DNA of 64,000 bases from assembly GCA_934645175.1 (NCBI GenBank), contig CAKUDE010000009.1, forward strand, positions 1 to 64,000. Direction: 5' to 3'. Made by a program: the position numbers and the translations under genes. The notes under the pieces were generated by a model, which saw only the letters and a program-made list of their open reading frames with translations, was not told the origin of the DNA and did not search any database. Positions within the stretch are counted from its first letter, which is position 1; each line of letters begins with the position of its first letter. Below are positions 49,866 to 58,457 of this stretch, in pieces. This stretch comes from an uncultured Oscillospiraceae bacterium. GTDB lineage: Bacteria > Bacillota > Clostridia > Oscillospirales > Oscillospiraceae.

Positions 49866-51184
49866 AGCGAACCCTCTTTTCTTGCAGAATAACCCGTTTC
49901 CTCCAGCACCGCCAGAGCGCGCTGCGCAATGGCCAGGTTCTTATTGGCCTTTCCCTTGACGCGGTACTCCAACGGCGCAATGATGCCGAAATTAACATTC
50001 ATCGGCTGGAAGTCGTGAACGGTTTCGTCGCTGATGTAATAGCCGAGCGCACCGATGGCCGTTCGGTTGGTAAAGTCCGGCGCCGGCTCGCCGCGCAGCC
50101 GCGCAGCCATGCTCACCGCCGCCACATAACCCGATGCGCAGGATTCCACATAGCCCTCCACACCCGTCATCTGCCCCGCGAAGGCAACCAGCGGGTCGCG
50201 CCGATCGGCAAAAGTGCGGTCGAGCAGCTTCGGAGAATTGAGGAAGGTATTGCGGTGCATCACGCCGTAGCGAACAAATTCCGCGTTTTTCAGCGCGGGG
50301 ATCATGGAAAATACGCGCTTCTGCTCCGGGAATTTCAGATGTGTCTGGAAGCCGACGAGGTTATAGACGTTTCCGGCGGCATTGTCGCGGCGGAGCTGCA
50401 CAACGGCATACGGCTCGCGGCCGGTCGACGGGTCGTTCAGGCCGACGGGCTTAAGCGGCCCGTAGCGCAGCGTATCGACACCGCGCCGTGCCATAACCTC
50501 CACCGGCATACAGCCTTCAAAAACGTTTTTATCCTCAAAGCCGTGAACCTCGGCCTCCTGCGCAGCCGCCAGCTCGCGGACAAAGGCGGCATACTCGTCT
50601 TTTGTCAGTGCGCAGTTGATATAATCGGCGCTGCCGCGGTCGTAGCGCGAAGCAAACCACGCGCGGCTCATATCGATGGAATCAAATGTGACAAGGGGGG
50701 CGGCAGCATCAAAGAAATGCAAATATTCGGCGTTTCCGAAGTAGCGGCCGATGGCCTCGCTCATTGCCTCTGAGGTCAGCGGACCGGTGGCTATGATAAC
50801 CGGCCCCTGCGGAACCTCGGTCACTTCGCGGCTTTCGACCGTAATATTCGGATGGCTGCGCAGACGTTGTGTGACCAGTCCCGAGAAACCGTAGCGATCT
50901 ACCGCCAGACACCCGCCCGCCTCCACGCGCGTTTCGTCCGCACAGGCAAGGATCAGGCTCCCCAGACGGCGAAGCTCCTCCTTGAGCAGTCCCACGGCGT
51001 TTTCCAGCCGATCACCGCGCAGAGAATTGGAGCACACCAGCTCCGCAAAGTCACCGCTGTGATGTGCCGGGGACATCTTCTGCGGTTTCATTTCAATCAG
51101 GCGCACGGAAAAGCCGCGCTCGGCAAGCTGCCACGCCGCTTCGCTCCCGGCAAGTCCCGCGCCGATAACTTTCACTTCGTTCAT
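49862..51184 (-). CDS. trmFO: Methylenetetrahydrofolate-tRNA-(uracil-5-)-methyltransferase TrmFO
   Basis: 440 aa flavoprotein. FAD-binding VIGAGLAGSEAAWQLA, KMSPAHH, FAELVCSNSLR and VGLNDPSTG are diagnostic. Methylates U54 of tRNA using methylene-tetrahydrofolate. Between topA and plsX with 4-nt overlaps on both sides; the topA-trmFO order is a Firmicute hallmark. Confidence 0.95.
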   Translation of the reverse strand: MNEVKVIGAGLAGSEAAWQLAERGFSVRLIEMKPQKMSPAHHSGDFAELVCSNSLRGDRLENAVGLLKEELRRLGSLILACADETRVEAGGCLAVDRYGFSGLVTQRLRSHPNITVESREVTEVPQGPVIIATGPLTSEAMSEAIGRYFGNAEYLHFFDAAAPLVTFDSIDMSRAWFASRYDRGSADYINCALTKDEYAAFVRELAAAQEAEVHGFEDKNVFEGCMPVEVMARRGVDTLRYGPLKPVGLNDPSTGREPYAVVQLRRDNAAGNVYNLVGFQTHLKFPEQKRVFSMIPALKNAEFVRYGVMHRNTFLNSPKLLDRTFADRRDPLVAFAGQMTGVEGYVESCASGYVAAVSMAARLRGEPAPDFTNRTAIGALGYYISDETVHDFQPMNVNFGIIAPLEYRVKGKANKNLAIAQRALAVLEETGYSARKEGSL

Positions 51185-53403
51185 TTCTTTTTGCTCCGCG
51201 TCGTTTTGGCCTTGGCGGGCTTTTCCGCCTTGGCCGGCGTCTCGTCCGGGGCCTGCTCTTCCGTTTCGACGGATTCCGTGGTCGCCTTCGGCATCCGGCG
51301 TTTATAGCCGCGCTTCTCCTCGGGCAGGAAATCCGGACAACTTTCATTGATACAGAAGGGCTTCATCGCGCCGCGCCCGGCCTTCTTGAACAGCGTCTGG
51401 CCGCAGGTGGGGCAATCCTTATCCGTGGGCACGTCCCACGACATGAAGCCGCACTCCGCGCCGCGCTCGCAGGCGTAGTAGGTATAGCCCTTTTTGGACT
51501 TGCGCTTGAGAATGGTGCTGCCGCACTTCGGGCAGCGACCGGGCATCCGCTCGACGATGGGCTTGGTATTTTTGCACTCCGGATAGCCGGGGCAGGCCAA
51601 AAACTTGCCGAAACGTCCGGATTTGACAACCATCTGCCGTCCGCAGAGCTCGCACACTTCATCGGAAATCTCATCGGGTACTTTAATACGCACGCCGTCC
51701 AGCGCCTGCTCCGCCGCCTCCATTTCGCTGTGGAACCCGGTGTAGAAGGTGCGCAGCACCTGCTTCCAATTGACGTTTCCGGCCTCGACCTCATCAAGCT
51801 GATGCTCCATATTCGCCGTAAATTCCACATCGATCACATCTTCAAAGTGCTCAATCATCAGGTCGGTAACGACCGCCCCGAGCGGCGTGGGATACAGGCG
51901 TTTATCTTTTTTCGTTACATATTCGCGATCCTGAATGATCGAAACAATGGCCGCATAAGTAGACGGGCGGCCAACCCCCAGCTCCTCCATCGCCTTAACA
52001 AGCGTCGCCTCGGTATAGCGTGCAGGCGGCTGTGTAAAGTGCTGTGCCTTTTCCGGCTTTTCGCCGCAGAGCGTCTCGGAACCGTCCAGATCGGGCAAAC
52101 GGGACGTCTGCTCCTCGGTCTCGTCGTCCCGTCCTTCCTCATAAACCGCGGTAAATCCAGCGAAGGTCATGATCTGGTCGGTTGCACGGAACACATGGCG
52201 CTTACACTTTGCGTCAATCTGCACGGCATCATAACGCGCATCGGCCATCTGACAGGCAACAAAACGGCTCCAGATGAGCTTATACAGCCGATACTGTTCA
52301 CGCGTCAAATCATCCTTGATTGCCTCGGGATCCAGTGCAACGTTGCTTGGGCGGATTGCCTCATGCGCATCCTGTGCGCCCTCTTTTTTACGGAAACGCC
52401 GCGCCGTGCCGGGGTAATAGGTGGCGCCGTAGCGACCGATAATAAAGTCCTTCGCCGCGGCCAACGCTTCTTCGGACAGGCGCAGAGAGTCGGTACGCAT
52501 ATAAGTAATCAAACCGACAGTGCCTTCTCCGCTGATATCCACGCCCTCATAGAGCTGCTGTGCAACCGCCATCGTGCGCTTCGGCGTCATATTGAGCTTG
52601 CGCGACGCCTCCTGCTGGAGCGTAGAGGTGATAAAGGGTGGCGTCGGGCTGCGGCGCTTTTCGCTGCGCTTGATGGAAGCGACGGTAAAGGGCTCACCGG
52701 AAATGTCGCGCAGGATTTCGTCAACCTCCGCTTCGCTGTACAGCTCACGCTTCTTCTCCTCACCGTAGTACCGGGCACGGAACGCGCCGGGCTTCTCCAC
52801 GCAGCGCAGCAGCAGATCAAGCGTCCAGTATTCCTTTGGGATAAACGCCTCGATCTCCCGCTCGCGCTCAACGACCAGCCGCGTCGCAACGGACTGCACG
52901 CGTCCGGCCGACAATCCGCGGCGTACCTTCTTCCACAAAAGCGGGCTGAGCTGATAGCCGACGATGCGGTCGAGCACACGCCGCGCCTGCTGCGCATCCA
53001 CAAGATTATAGTCGATACCGCGTGGCTGCGCAATGCTCCGCGTGACGACATTTTTCGTGATTTCATTAAATGTGACCCGCTGCGTTTTATCCTCCGGCAG
53101 CTCCAAAAGCTCCTTCAGATGCCACGAAATCGCCTCCCCCTCGCGGTCAGGGTCAGTCGCAAGAAAAACCTGCGGAGCCTTCTGCGCAGCGCTTTTCAGA
53201 GATGCAATGATGGCCTCTTTCCCCGGTACGGGCTGATATTCGGGCGCAAAATCATGCGCAAAATCCACGCCCATTGTGCTCTTGGGCAGATCGCGCAGAT
53301 GCCCCATGCAGGCCTCGACGTGATAGTCCGGGCCGAGATATTTTCCGATGGTCTTCGCCTTTGACGGCGACTCGACAATAACTAGATTCGTTCCCTTTGC
53401 CAT
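51181..53403 (-). CDS. topA: DNA topoisomerase I
   Basis: 740 aa. TOPRIM domain at the N terminus (VESPSKAKTIGKYLG, DPDREGEA), catalytic tyrosine in GLITYMRTDS, and three C-terminal zinc-ribbon repeats of the CxxC type (CELCGRQM, CPKCGST, CPTCGQT). A Lys/Ala-rich tail follows. Relaxes negative supercoils. Confidence 0.96.
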   Translation of the reverse strand: MAKGTNLVIVESPSKAKTIGKYLGPDYHVEACMGHLRDLPKSTMGVDFAHDFAPEYQPVPGKEAIIASLKSAAQKAPQVFLATDPDREGEAISWHLKELLELPEDKTQRVTFNEITKNVVTRSIAQPRGIDYNLVDAQQARRVLDRIVGYQLSPLLWKKVRRGLSAGRVQSVATRLVVEREREIEAFIPKEYWTLDLLLRCVEKPGAFRARYYGEEKKRELYSEAEVDEILRDISGEPFTVASIKRSEKRRSPTPPFITSTLQQEASRKLNMTPKRTMAVAQQLYEGVDISGEGTVGLITYMRTDSLRLSEEALAAAKDFIIGRYGATYYPGTARRFRKKEGAQDAHEAIRPSNVALDPEAIKDDLTREQYRLYKLIWSRFVACQMADARYDAVQIDAKCKRHVFRATDQIMTFAGFTAVYEEGRDDETEEQTSRLPDLDGSETLCGEKPEKAQHFTQPPARYTEATLVKAMEELGVGRPSTYAAIVSIIQDREYVTKKDKRLYPTPLGAVVTDLMIEHFEDVIDVEFTANMEHQLDEVEAGNVNWKQVLRTFYTGFHSEMEAAEQALDGVRIKVPDEISDEVCELCGRQMVVKSGRFGKFLACPGYPECKNTKPIVERMPGRCPKCGSTILKRKSKKGYTYYACERGAECGFMSWDVPTDKDCPTCGQTLFKKAGRGAMKPFCINESCPDFLPEEKRGYKRRMPKATTESVETEEQAPDETPAKAEKPAKAKTTRSKKK

Positions 53404-53454
53404 TCGGGACCTCCGATTCGTATGATTCCGGCCAAAGTGCCGGGGATTCTCATA

Positions 53455-54708
53455 TTATCCGACTCTGAAAAAGCGGTTGCCCGCCGTTTTAGCCGCCAGC
53501 TTTTTGATCTGAAGCATGGTCAGCGCCGTCAGGACCCGCTGCGCAGGCAGCCCGCAAGCCACCACAAGCTCATCAGGCAGCAGCGGTTCGGTACCGAGCG
53601 CGTCAAAGACCGTTTTCTCGTCTCCCGCCAGCGCGGGCGTGGCCACAGGCGCGGCCTGTTTTGCCGGCGCAGCCGGAACAGCCGGCTCCGGTTCGTATGC
53701 AGGCGGCTCTGCCGCCGCAGCAGGCGCAGACTCCCCGTCTCCAAAGCTGACAGGGGAATAGACCGGCAGCGCCTTACCATAACGGGCACGGTACACACGC
53801 GAAAGGGCCTCCCTGCGCCGCCCGTCCATGAGCTTATCCGGAAACCGCGCCTCATATTCGCGCATGACATCCCAGCCGTCCTGTGCCAGAATCGCACCCT
53901 CGCGCAGGAGGCGGTTGCTGCCCTCGCAATGCTTTGCGCCCAGATTGCCCGGGATGGCAAATACATCCCTACCCTGCTCAAGCGCGTGCTCGGCGGTGAT
54001 GAGCGCGCCGCTCTTCTCCGGTGCCTCCACAACAAGGACACCCAGCGACAGGCCGCTGAGGATGCGGTTGCGCACGGGAAAATGCGCTGGAAGCGGCGGC
54101 GTCCCGGGCGGATATTCGCTGATCAGGCAGCCGTGGCGGCTGATTTCGGTAAACAAAAAGCGGTTTTCGCGGGGATAGGCAATATCCAGTCCGCAGCCGC
54201 ACACGCAGACTACCGGCATAGCCGAGTCCAGCGCGCCGCGCAGCGCCATCGTGTCGATGCCGCGCGCCCCGCCGGAGAGCACCACACCGCCCGAAAGCGC
54301 CATAAGCCGCGCAAACTGCTTGGCATGCAGCAGGCCGTATGCACTGCATCGGCGCGAGCCGACCACGGCGACGGCAGCCTCGTTGTCGAAATCCGGCAGC
54401 TTGCCGCGATAATACAGCAGTGCGGGCGGATCGGAGATGCTGCGCAGCCGGTCGGGATAGGCGTCGTCGTCATAACGCAGCAGGCAGATGTCATGCTCGT
54501 CGCAGCGCCGCAGGATGTCCTCCGCACCCGTCAGATCCTTATCGCACAGGCTCTCCAACCAGCGCTCCTCAAAGCCCTCGGTCTGCAAGTATTCCCGTTT
54601 TGTGCATTCATAGACACGCTCTGCCGAGCCGAACAGCCGCAGCAGTCGGGCGCAGCCGTTGGTGCCGACGCCCTTGCGCGTGGTAAGCCAAACCCAATGC
54701 TTGTCCAT
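53455..54708 (-). CDS. dprA: DNA-processing protein DprA
   Basis: 417 aa. N-terminal SAM-like part, then the Rossmann core with GSRRCSAYG, SGGARGIDTMA, NRILSGLS and ALEQGRDVFAIPG. An Ala/Pro linker and a C-terminal winged-helix (DML1-like) domain follow. Loads RecA on incoming single-stranded DNA during transformation. Co-transcribed with topA, 51 nt upstream of it. Confidence 0.93.
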   Translation of the reverse strand: MDKHWVWLTTRKGVGTNGCARLLRLFGSAERVYECTKREYLQTEGFEERWLESLCDKDLTGAEDILRRCDEHDICLLRYDDDAYPDRLRSISDPPALLYYRGKLPDFDNEAAVAVVGSRRCSAYGLLHAKQFARLMALSGGVVLSGGARGIDTMALRGALDSAMPVVCVCGCGLDIAYPRENRFLFTEISRHGCLISEYPPGTPPLPAHFPVRNRILSGLSLGVLVVEAPEKSGALITAEHALEQGRDVFAIPGNLGAKHCEGSNRLLREGAILAQDGWDVMREYEARFPDKLMDGRRREALSRVYRARYGKALPVYSPVSFGDGESAPAAAAEPPAYEPEPAVPAAPAKQAAPVATPALAGDEKTVFDALGTEPLLPDELVVACGLPAQRVLTALTMLQIKKLAAKTAGNRFFRVG

Positions 54709-54734
54709 GTGTTTTCTCTCTCTTTTTTAAGGTT

Positions 54735-55493
54735 TTATCCCCCCGTATGCATCTGCCACAGGACGATCGCAGCGGCCGTCGCCGCATTGAGTGACTCGCA
54801 GCGCGGATTCATGGGGATGATCATATGTCGTTCGGCGGCGTTCAAAAATTCGCTGCAGACGCCCTGCCCCTCGCTGCCGATGACTACCACATCGTCACGC
54901 AGACACAGGCTGCGGATATCCTGCGCCGCATTGCTGAGCGCGGTCGCCGTAATGCGAAGCCCCCGCGCCCTGCACAGCGCAATCAGCTCGTCATTTTTGA
55001 CACTCTGGGGCGGCGTGCGAAACACCGCGCCCATCGAAGCGCGGACGGTTTTTTCCGAATAGGGATCGGCACAACCCTCGGCCAGTACGACCGGAACGGA
55101 AAAAGCGTCCGCCGTACGCAGGATCGTCCCGAGATTCCCGGGATCCTGAATCCGGTCCAGCAGCAGCGTGCCGCCCGTCAGGCGCAGCGACTGCGGCTGT
55201 GGCAGCCGGGCGGTAAACACAACGCCCTGCGGCGTGCGCATGGAGGAAAGGCTCTGCATCAGGCTCTCCGGCACGACTACGCGCCGCACCTGCGGCGGCA
55301 GCTCCGGACACGCAAAGCCCTCCGCGCAGACCACGGCGCAAAGCTCCGGCCCCCAACGCAGCGCTTCATCCAACAGCTTGCGTCCGTCCGCCACAAATTG
55401 CTGCTGCGCGACGCGGTAGGCACGGTCATTTTGCAGCTTCCGAATATGCGAGATCAGAGGATTTTTTGCACTTGTGATGCGTTCCGGCTCCAT
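54735..55493 (-). CDS. SpoU/TrmH-family RNA 2'-O-methyltransferase
   Basis: 252 aa. N-terminal SAKNPLISHIRKL substrate-binding domain and the knotted SPOUT core: DRIQDPGNLGTILRTADAF, VIGSEGQGV, and IPMNPRCESLNAATAAAI. Probably modifies rRNA (RlmB/TsnR-like); the exact target nucleotide is unknown. First gene of the operon running to rnc. Confidence 0.9.
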   Translation of the reverse strand: MEPERITSAKNPLISHIRKLQNDRAYRVAQQQFVADGRKLLDEALRWGPELCAVVCAEGFACPELPPQVRRVVVPESLMQSLSSMRTPQGVVFTARLPQPQSLRLTGGTLLLDRIQDPGNLGTILRTADAFSVPVVLAEGCADPYSEKTVRASMGAVFRTPPQSVKNDELIALCRARGLRITATALSNAAQDIRSLCLRDDVVVIGSEGQGVCSEFLNAAERHMIIPMNPRCESLNAATAAAIVLWQMHTGG

Positions 55494-55565
55494 ATGTGCG
55501 CCTCCGTTTGCATTTTATATTGCATTTGAAACGTTTCCATGTCATTAAAGACAGCACGATACATT

Positions 55566-55595
55566 ATTATAATACGCGCACTATCCAAAATGCAA
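55566..55595 (-). promoter_or_regulatory. Promoter of the SpoU-dprA-topA-trmFO-plsX-rnc operon
   Basis: On the minus strand TTGCAT (55590-55595), 18 nt, TATAAT (55566-55571). The surrounding sequence is AT-rich in contrast to the coding DNA. Confidence 0.7.
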
Positions 55596-55626
55596 GTATT
55601 TTTTCGCACGCGCCTTTTCCGGACGT

Positions 55627-55665
55627 AAAAAAATACCGGTGCGCGTCCACGGGGCGCACCGGTAT
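55627..55665 (-). terminator. Rho-independent terminator of the metallophosphoesterase gene
   Basis: 12-bp perfect stem (55633-55644 with 55654-55665), 9-nt loop, followed on the minus strand by a run of seven T. It lies 9 nt past the stop. Confidence 0.92.
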
Positions 55666-55673
55666 CGGTCGTA

Positions 55674-57464
55674 TCAATCCGGGTAAACAACTTCGGAAAG
55701 CGAGTAGCCGCCGTCGGCATGAACGGTGATGAGCGTCCCGCCGCGATGACCGCGCATGGAGGAAATCCGCGCATAGGCGATATAATCGATCGAGCGCGAA
55801 TACACAAGATCGACTCCGCGATAACGCACAGCCATATGATTCAGGTGATCGTGACCGACGAAAACGGCATCCGTGCTCCCCTTTTCGACAATTGCGTCGA
55901 AAAAGCCCGTATCCCGAGCCGGGCAGGAAACGCCCTCGCCGTTTTCGCCGAACAGGTACGTCGCCGTACCTTCTGCAAGCGCCTGCTGCGCATCCGCAAA
56001 CGCACGGAACGGAATATGCTGAAACACAAATGAGCGAACCGTATGTCCCTCCTGCCGAGAAACGCGGTCAATGGTGTCGCAGTACCACCGGATCTGGTCG
56101 GGATGTACGGAATCATACTCGTTAATCCTCGACGAACCGGACACATAGTCGTTGGAATCGATCAAAAAAAGCAGGCGATTGAGCGAACCGTCGGTATTTT
56201 CAATGCGAATGGTCTGATTATAGCGGCCGTAAATCTCCGGCAGCACGTCGGCATACAGGAGATTGGACTCTCCGTCGTTTTGAACGGCCGAAATATACCC
56301 GCGAAAGCTCTCCACTCCGTACAACGCCACCGCCTCCGTGTCATGGTTTCCATATACCAGCGTCCACGGAATTCCGAAACGATCCAAAAACCTGCACAGC
56401 CGGGCAAAAACCGTCAGGTTATCGCGCGAAAAGGTCTGTGCCGGAATGGGGTAGATCAGGTCGCCCGTGACCACGATCAGGTCGGGCTGCGCTTCGCGGA
56501 TCGTCTCATAGATCGCGCGGTAAGCGCGGCGGTCATAGAGCAGCGTTGTCAGGCTGCCGCACAGATGCGTATCTGTAAGCTGCAAAATGCGCAGATCGTC
56601 GCCGGTCATGCGCAGCGTATACTCTCCGTTCGCCTTGTTATAAGATACCTCGCAGCGCGGCTCCGGCATCGTGTAATCCAATCCGTCCGCATAGCTCTGC
56701 ACATAGGCGACACTATGATTCAAAAACAGAAAGAACCCCGCCACGACCGCACTCAACAGCACCAGCCGCCCGCCGAGCGCGAATATACGGTTTCGCACGC
56801 TTGAGAACGCACGGAACGGGTTGTGCAGGATCAGCGGAATCAGGAAAAACACCAGCGCAAAAGCGGGAATCGGCGCATATAGCAGAAAGCTGCCGAAATA
56901 GAGGCTCGCAGCAATATAAACCGCCAGAATGATCGCCCAATAAATTCCCCATGAAATTCTTGCCGCTCGGCGCTCGCGCCTGCGGGAATACGGGTCGAGA
57001 TGCTCCGGATCCTCCACGCGCTCCACGGGAAGCGCGCGCAGCCGCCGCAAACGCAGCAGCTCATACGCCGGGAAAAAGCCGCCCAACCCGAACGGAAGCA
57101 GCAGCAGAGACAGCGCGATAACCCGTCCCTTGCGGAATTTTGTGCTCTCGCGCCACAGTGCCCAGCCGCAGGGATAGGCGCGCACGGGCGTGCGCCGACG
57201 GCGTTTTCCCGTCAGAAGCCATACCGGCAGCGAAACCGCACCCAGCGCAAGCGCAAGTAAGGCCAGATGGGCGCTTGCCGTTTCCATCTGTCTTCCGCTG
57301 ATCATATTCAGAAAATACCCCGCCAGCACCGGCAGCCAAGCCGACAGCACGGCTGCCGTCAACGCGGGCAGTACCGCAGGAAATTGAATGCGGCGCACCA
57401 GTGCGCCCATCTGCGCCGTAGTACGCGGCGTTCCGGGCTGTGGGTGATTTTGAAGGCGTGACAT
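55674..57464 (-). CDS. Membrane-anchored metallophosphoesterase
   Basis: 596 aa. The N-terminal 290 residues hold about five or six hydrophobic helices separated by a basic cytoplasmic loop. The rest is a calcineurin-like domain with all metal motifs: LTDTHL, VVTGDL, YGNHD, FQHIP and GHDHLN. The active site should face outside if the last helix (LVLLSAVVAGFFLFLNHS) leads out. Related proteins (YkuE type) are exported phosphoesterases. The start at 57464 follows AAAGGAG. Substrate unknown. Confidence 0.82.
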   Translation of the reverse strand: MSRLQNHPQPGTPRTTAQMGALVRRIQFPAVLPALTAAVLSAWLPVLAGYFLNMISGRQMETASAHLALLALALGAVSLPVWLLTGKRRRRTPVRAYPCGWALWRESTKFRKGRVIALSLLLLPFGLGGFFPAYELLRLRRLRALPVERVEDPEHLDPYSRRRERRAARISWGIYWAIILAVYIAASLYFGSFLLYAPIPAFALVFFLIPLILHNPFRAFSSVRNRIFALGGRLVLLSAVVAGFFLFLNHSVAYVQSYADGLDYTMPEPRCEVSYNKANGEYTLRMTGDDLRILQLTDTHLCGSLTTLLYDRRAYRAIYETIREAQPDLIVVTGDLIYPIPAQTFSRDNLTVFARLCRFLDRFGIPWTLVYGNHDTEAVALYGVESFRGYISAVQNDGESNLLYADVLPEIYGRYNQTIRIENTDGSLNRLLFLIDSNDYVSGSSRINEYDSVHPDQIRWYCDTIDRVSRQEGHTVRSFVFQHIPFRAFADAQQALAEGTATYLFGENGEGVSCPARDTGFFDAIVEKGSTDAVFVGHDHLNHMAVRYRGVDLVYSRSIDYIAYARISSMRGHRGGTLITVHADGGYSLSEVVYPD

Positions 57465-57526
57465 GGCGTTCTCCTTTTGCGGTTTTCCTTTATCATATCG
57501 TACCGCATCGCAAAAGGCAAGGGAAA

Positions 57527-57691
57527 TCACACTCCGCCGCCCGAGGTTTCAATAAAAATCTCCTCCGCACGCTCCAATGCTGTCTGCAATACATCGGCGT
57601 AATAACCTCCCTGCGAGGAGCGGCGCAGCGGCTCAATCACCTCGTCAATCGCACAAAGCAGTGTTGTATACATTTTCCTATAGTCTGCCAT
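57527..57691 (-). CDS. Small hypothetical protein, 54 aa
   Basis: Begins MADYRKMYTTLLCAIDEVIEPL and is predicted mostly helical and amphipathic; the end SGGGV is flexible. The start at 57691 follows GGAGG. It is divergent from the XRE regulator at 57805 and shares the operator region between them. Short proteins with a similar M-x-D-Y-x-x-M-Y start are common in Clostridia beside such regulators. No function known. Confidence 0.65.
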   Translation of the reverse strand: MADYRKMYTTLLCAIDEVIEPLRRSSQGGYYADVLQTALERAEEIFIETSGGGV

Positions 57692-57710
57692 AATTTTTCC
57701 TCCCCGACGC

Positions 57711-57757
57711 AAAATAGTCTATGCATAGCCCACATCGTAGCACGCATAGCCTATTTT
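57711..57757. promoter_or_regulatory. Operator-like inverted repeat between the small gene and the XRE regulator
   Basis: AAAATAGTCTATGC (57711-57724) and GCATAGCCTATTTT (57744-57757) are complementary at 13 of 14 positions. A further exact dyad CTATGCATAG is at 57719-57728. It overlaps the minus-strand promoter and precedes the regulator gene by 48 nt. It is the natural candidate for the binding site of the XRE protein. Confidence 0.6.
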
Positions 57758-57762
57758 TGCAA
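57734..57762 (-). promoter_or_regulatory. Promoter of the small gene and metallophosphoesterase
   Basis: On the minus strand TTGCAA (57757-57762), 17 nt, TACGAT (57734-57739). It is overlapped by the inverted repeat at 57711-57757, so repression by the divergent regulator is likely. Confidence 0.5.
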
Positions 57763-57804
57763 GCTTTTTGCGATATTCTTTTTGAAAAACGGGAGGATTT
57801 TTTC

Positions 57805-58047
57805 ATGGATACCGTTACGGCCGTAAAAAACCGGATTCTTCAGCTCTGCGGCGAGCGGGGCATCAGTATCAACCGCTTGGCAACGATCAGTGCTCTGCCC
57901 CCGTCAAGCATCAAAAATATCCTGTACGGCAAAAGCGAAAACCCGAAGCTGCTGACCATTAAAATGATCTGCGACGGCTTTGGCATTTCACTCGGCACAT
58001 TTTTCTCCACCCCGGAATTTGAAGCACTGGAACAGGAGCTTCGCTGA
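57805..58047 (+). CDS. XRE-family helix-turn-helix regulator
   Basis: 80 aa, essentially one HTH domain (LCGERGISINRLATISALPPSSIKNILYG) with a short tail. The only plus-strand gene in the right half. Start at 57805 with GGGAGG 8 nt upstream. Divergent from the small gene, and convergent with yolD, from which it is separated by only 5 nt. Probably represses the intergenic promoters. Confidence 0.85.
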   Translation: MDTVTAVKNRILQLCGERGISINRLATISALPPSSIKNILYGKSENPKLLTIKMICDGFGISLGTFFSTPEFEALEQELR

Positions 58048-58052
58048 GCGCC

Positions 58053-58457
58053 TCACTCTACCCGGAGCGACAGGAGCGCATCGAACGGGATCCTCTCTCC
58101 GCTGCCGAGCAGCAGCAGCCGCGCAGGCACATCGAGCTTTTCGGCGCGCGCCCGAACGCTCACGACAGCCCCGCCGGGCTTTCGACTGTCCGGCCGAAAC
58201 CAACGCAGCGTGACCTCAGGGTGGCGGTCGATACACTCGCACAAATGCCGAAGTGCCTCGTCCAGCTCCGCAACGGCGCCGTCGGCCAACTCCGGCGCGG
58301 CGTCCGTGCACCGAGCCGCTTCGTCGATCACATTGCCGTAGCCCGTAAGCGCCGCATAGGGCGCAAACTGCGCCGCGCGCACGGAACGCGGGATCGGCGG
58401 ATGCTTCGCACTGTAAACACGCCCGATATTCAGAATATCGTCATACCGGCCCCTCAT
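58053..58457 (-). CDS. YolD-like protein
   Basis: 134 aa. The central RAAQFAPYAALTGYG is the YolD-like family hallmark. YolD proteins are found next to Y-family polymerases in Firmicutes and are thought to act as their UmuD-like partner. Overlaps the polymerase gene by 4 nt (ATGA), so it is the last gene of the SOS cassette. Confidence 0.85.
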   Translation of the reverse strand: MRGRYDDILNIGRVYSAKHPPIPRSVRAAQFAPYAALTGYGNVIDEAARCTDAAPELADGAVAELDEALRHLCECIDRHPEVTLRWFRPDSRKPGGAVVSVRARAEKLDVPARLLLLGSGERIPFDALLSLRVE

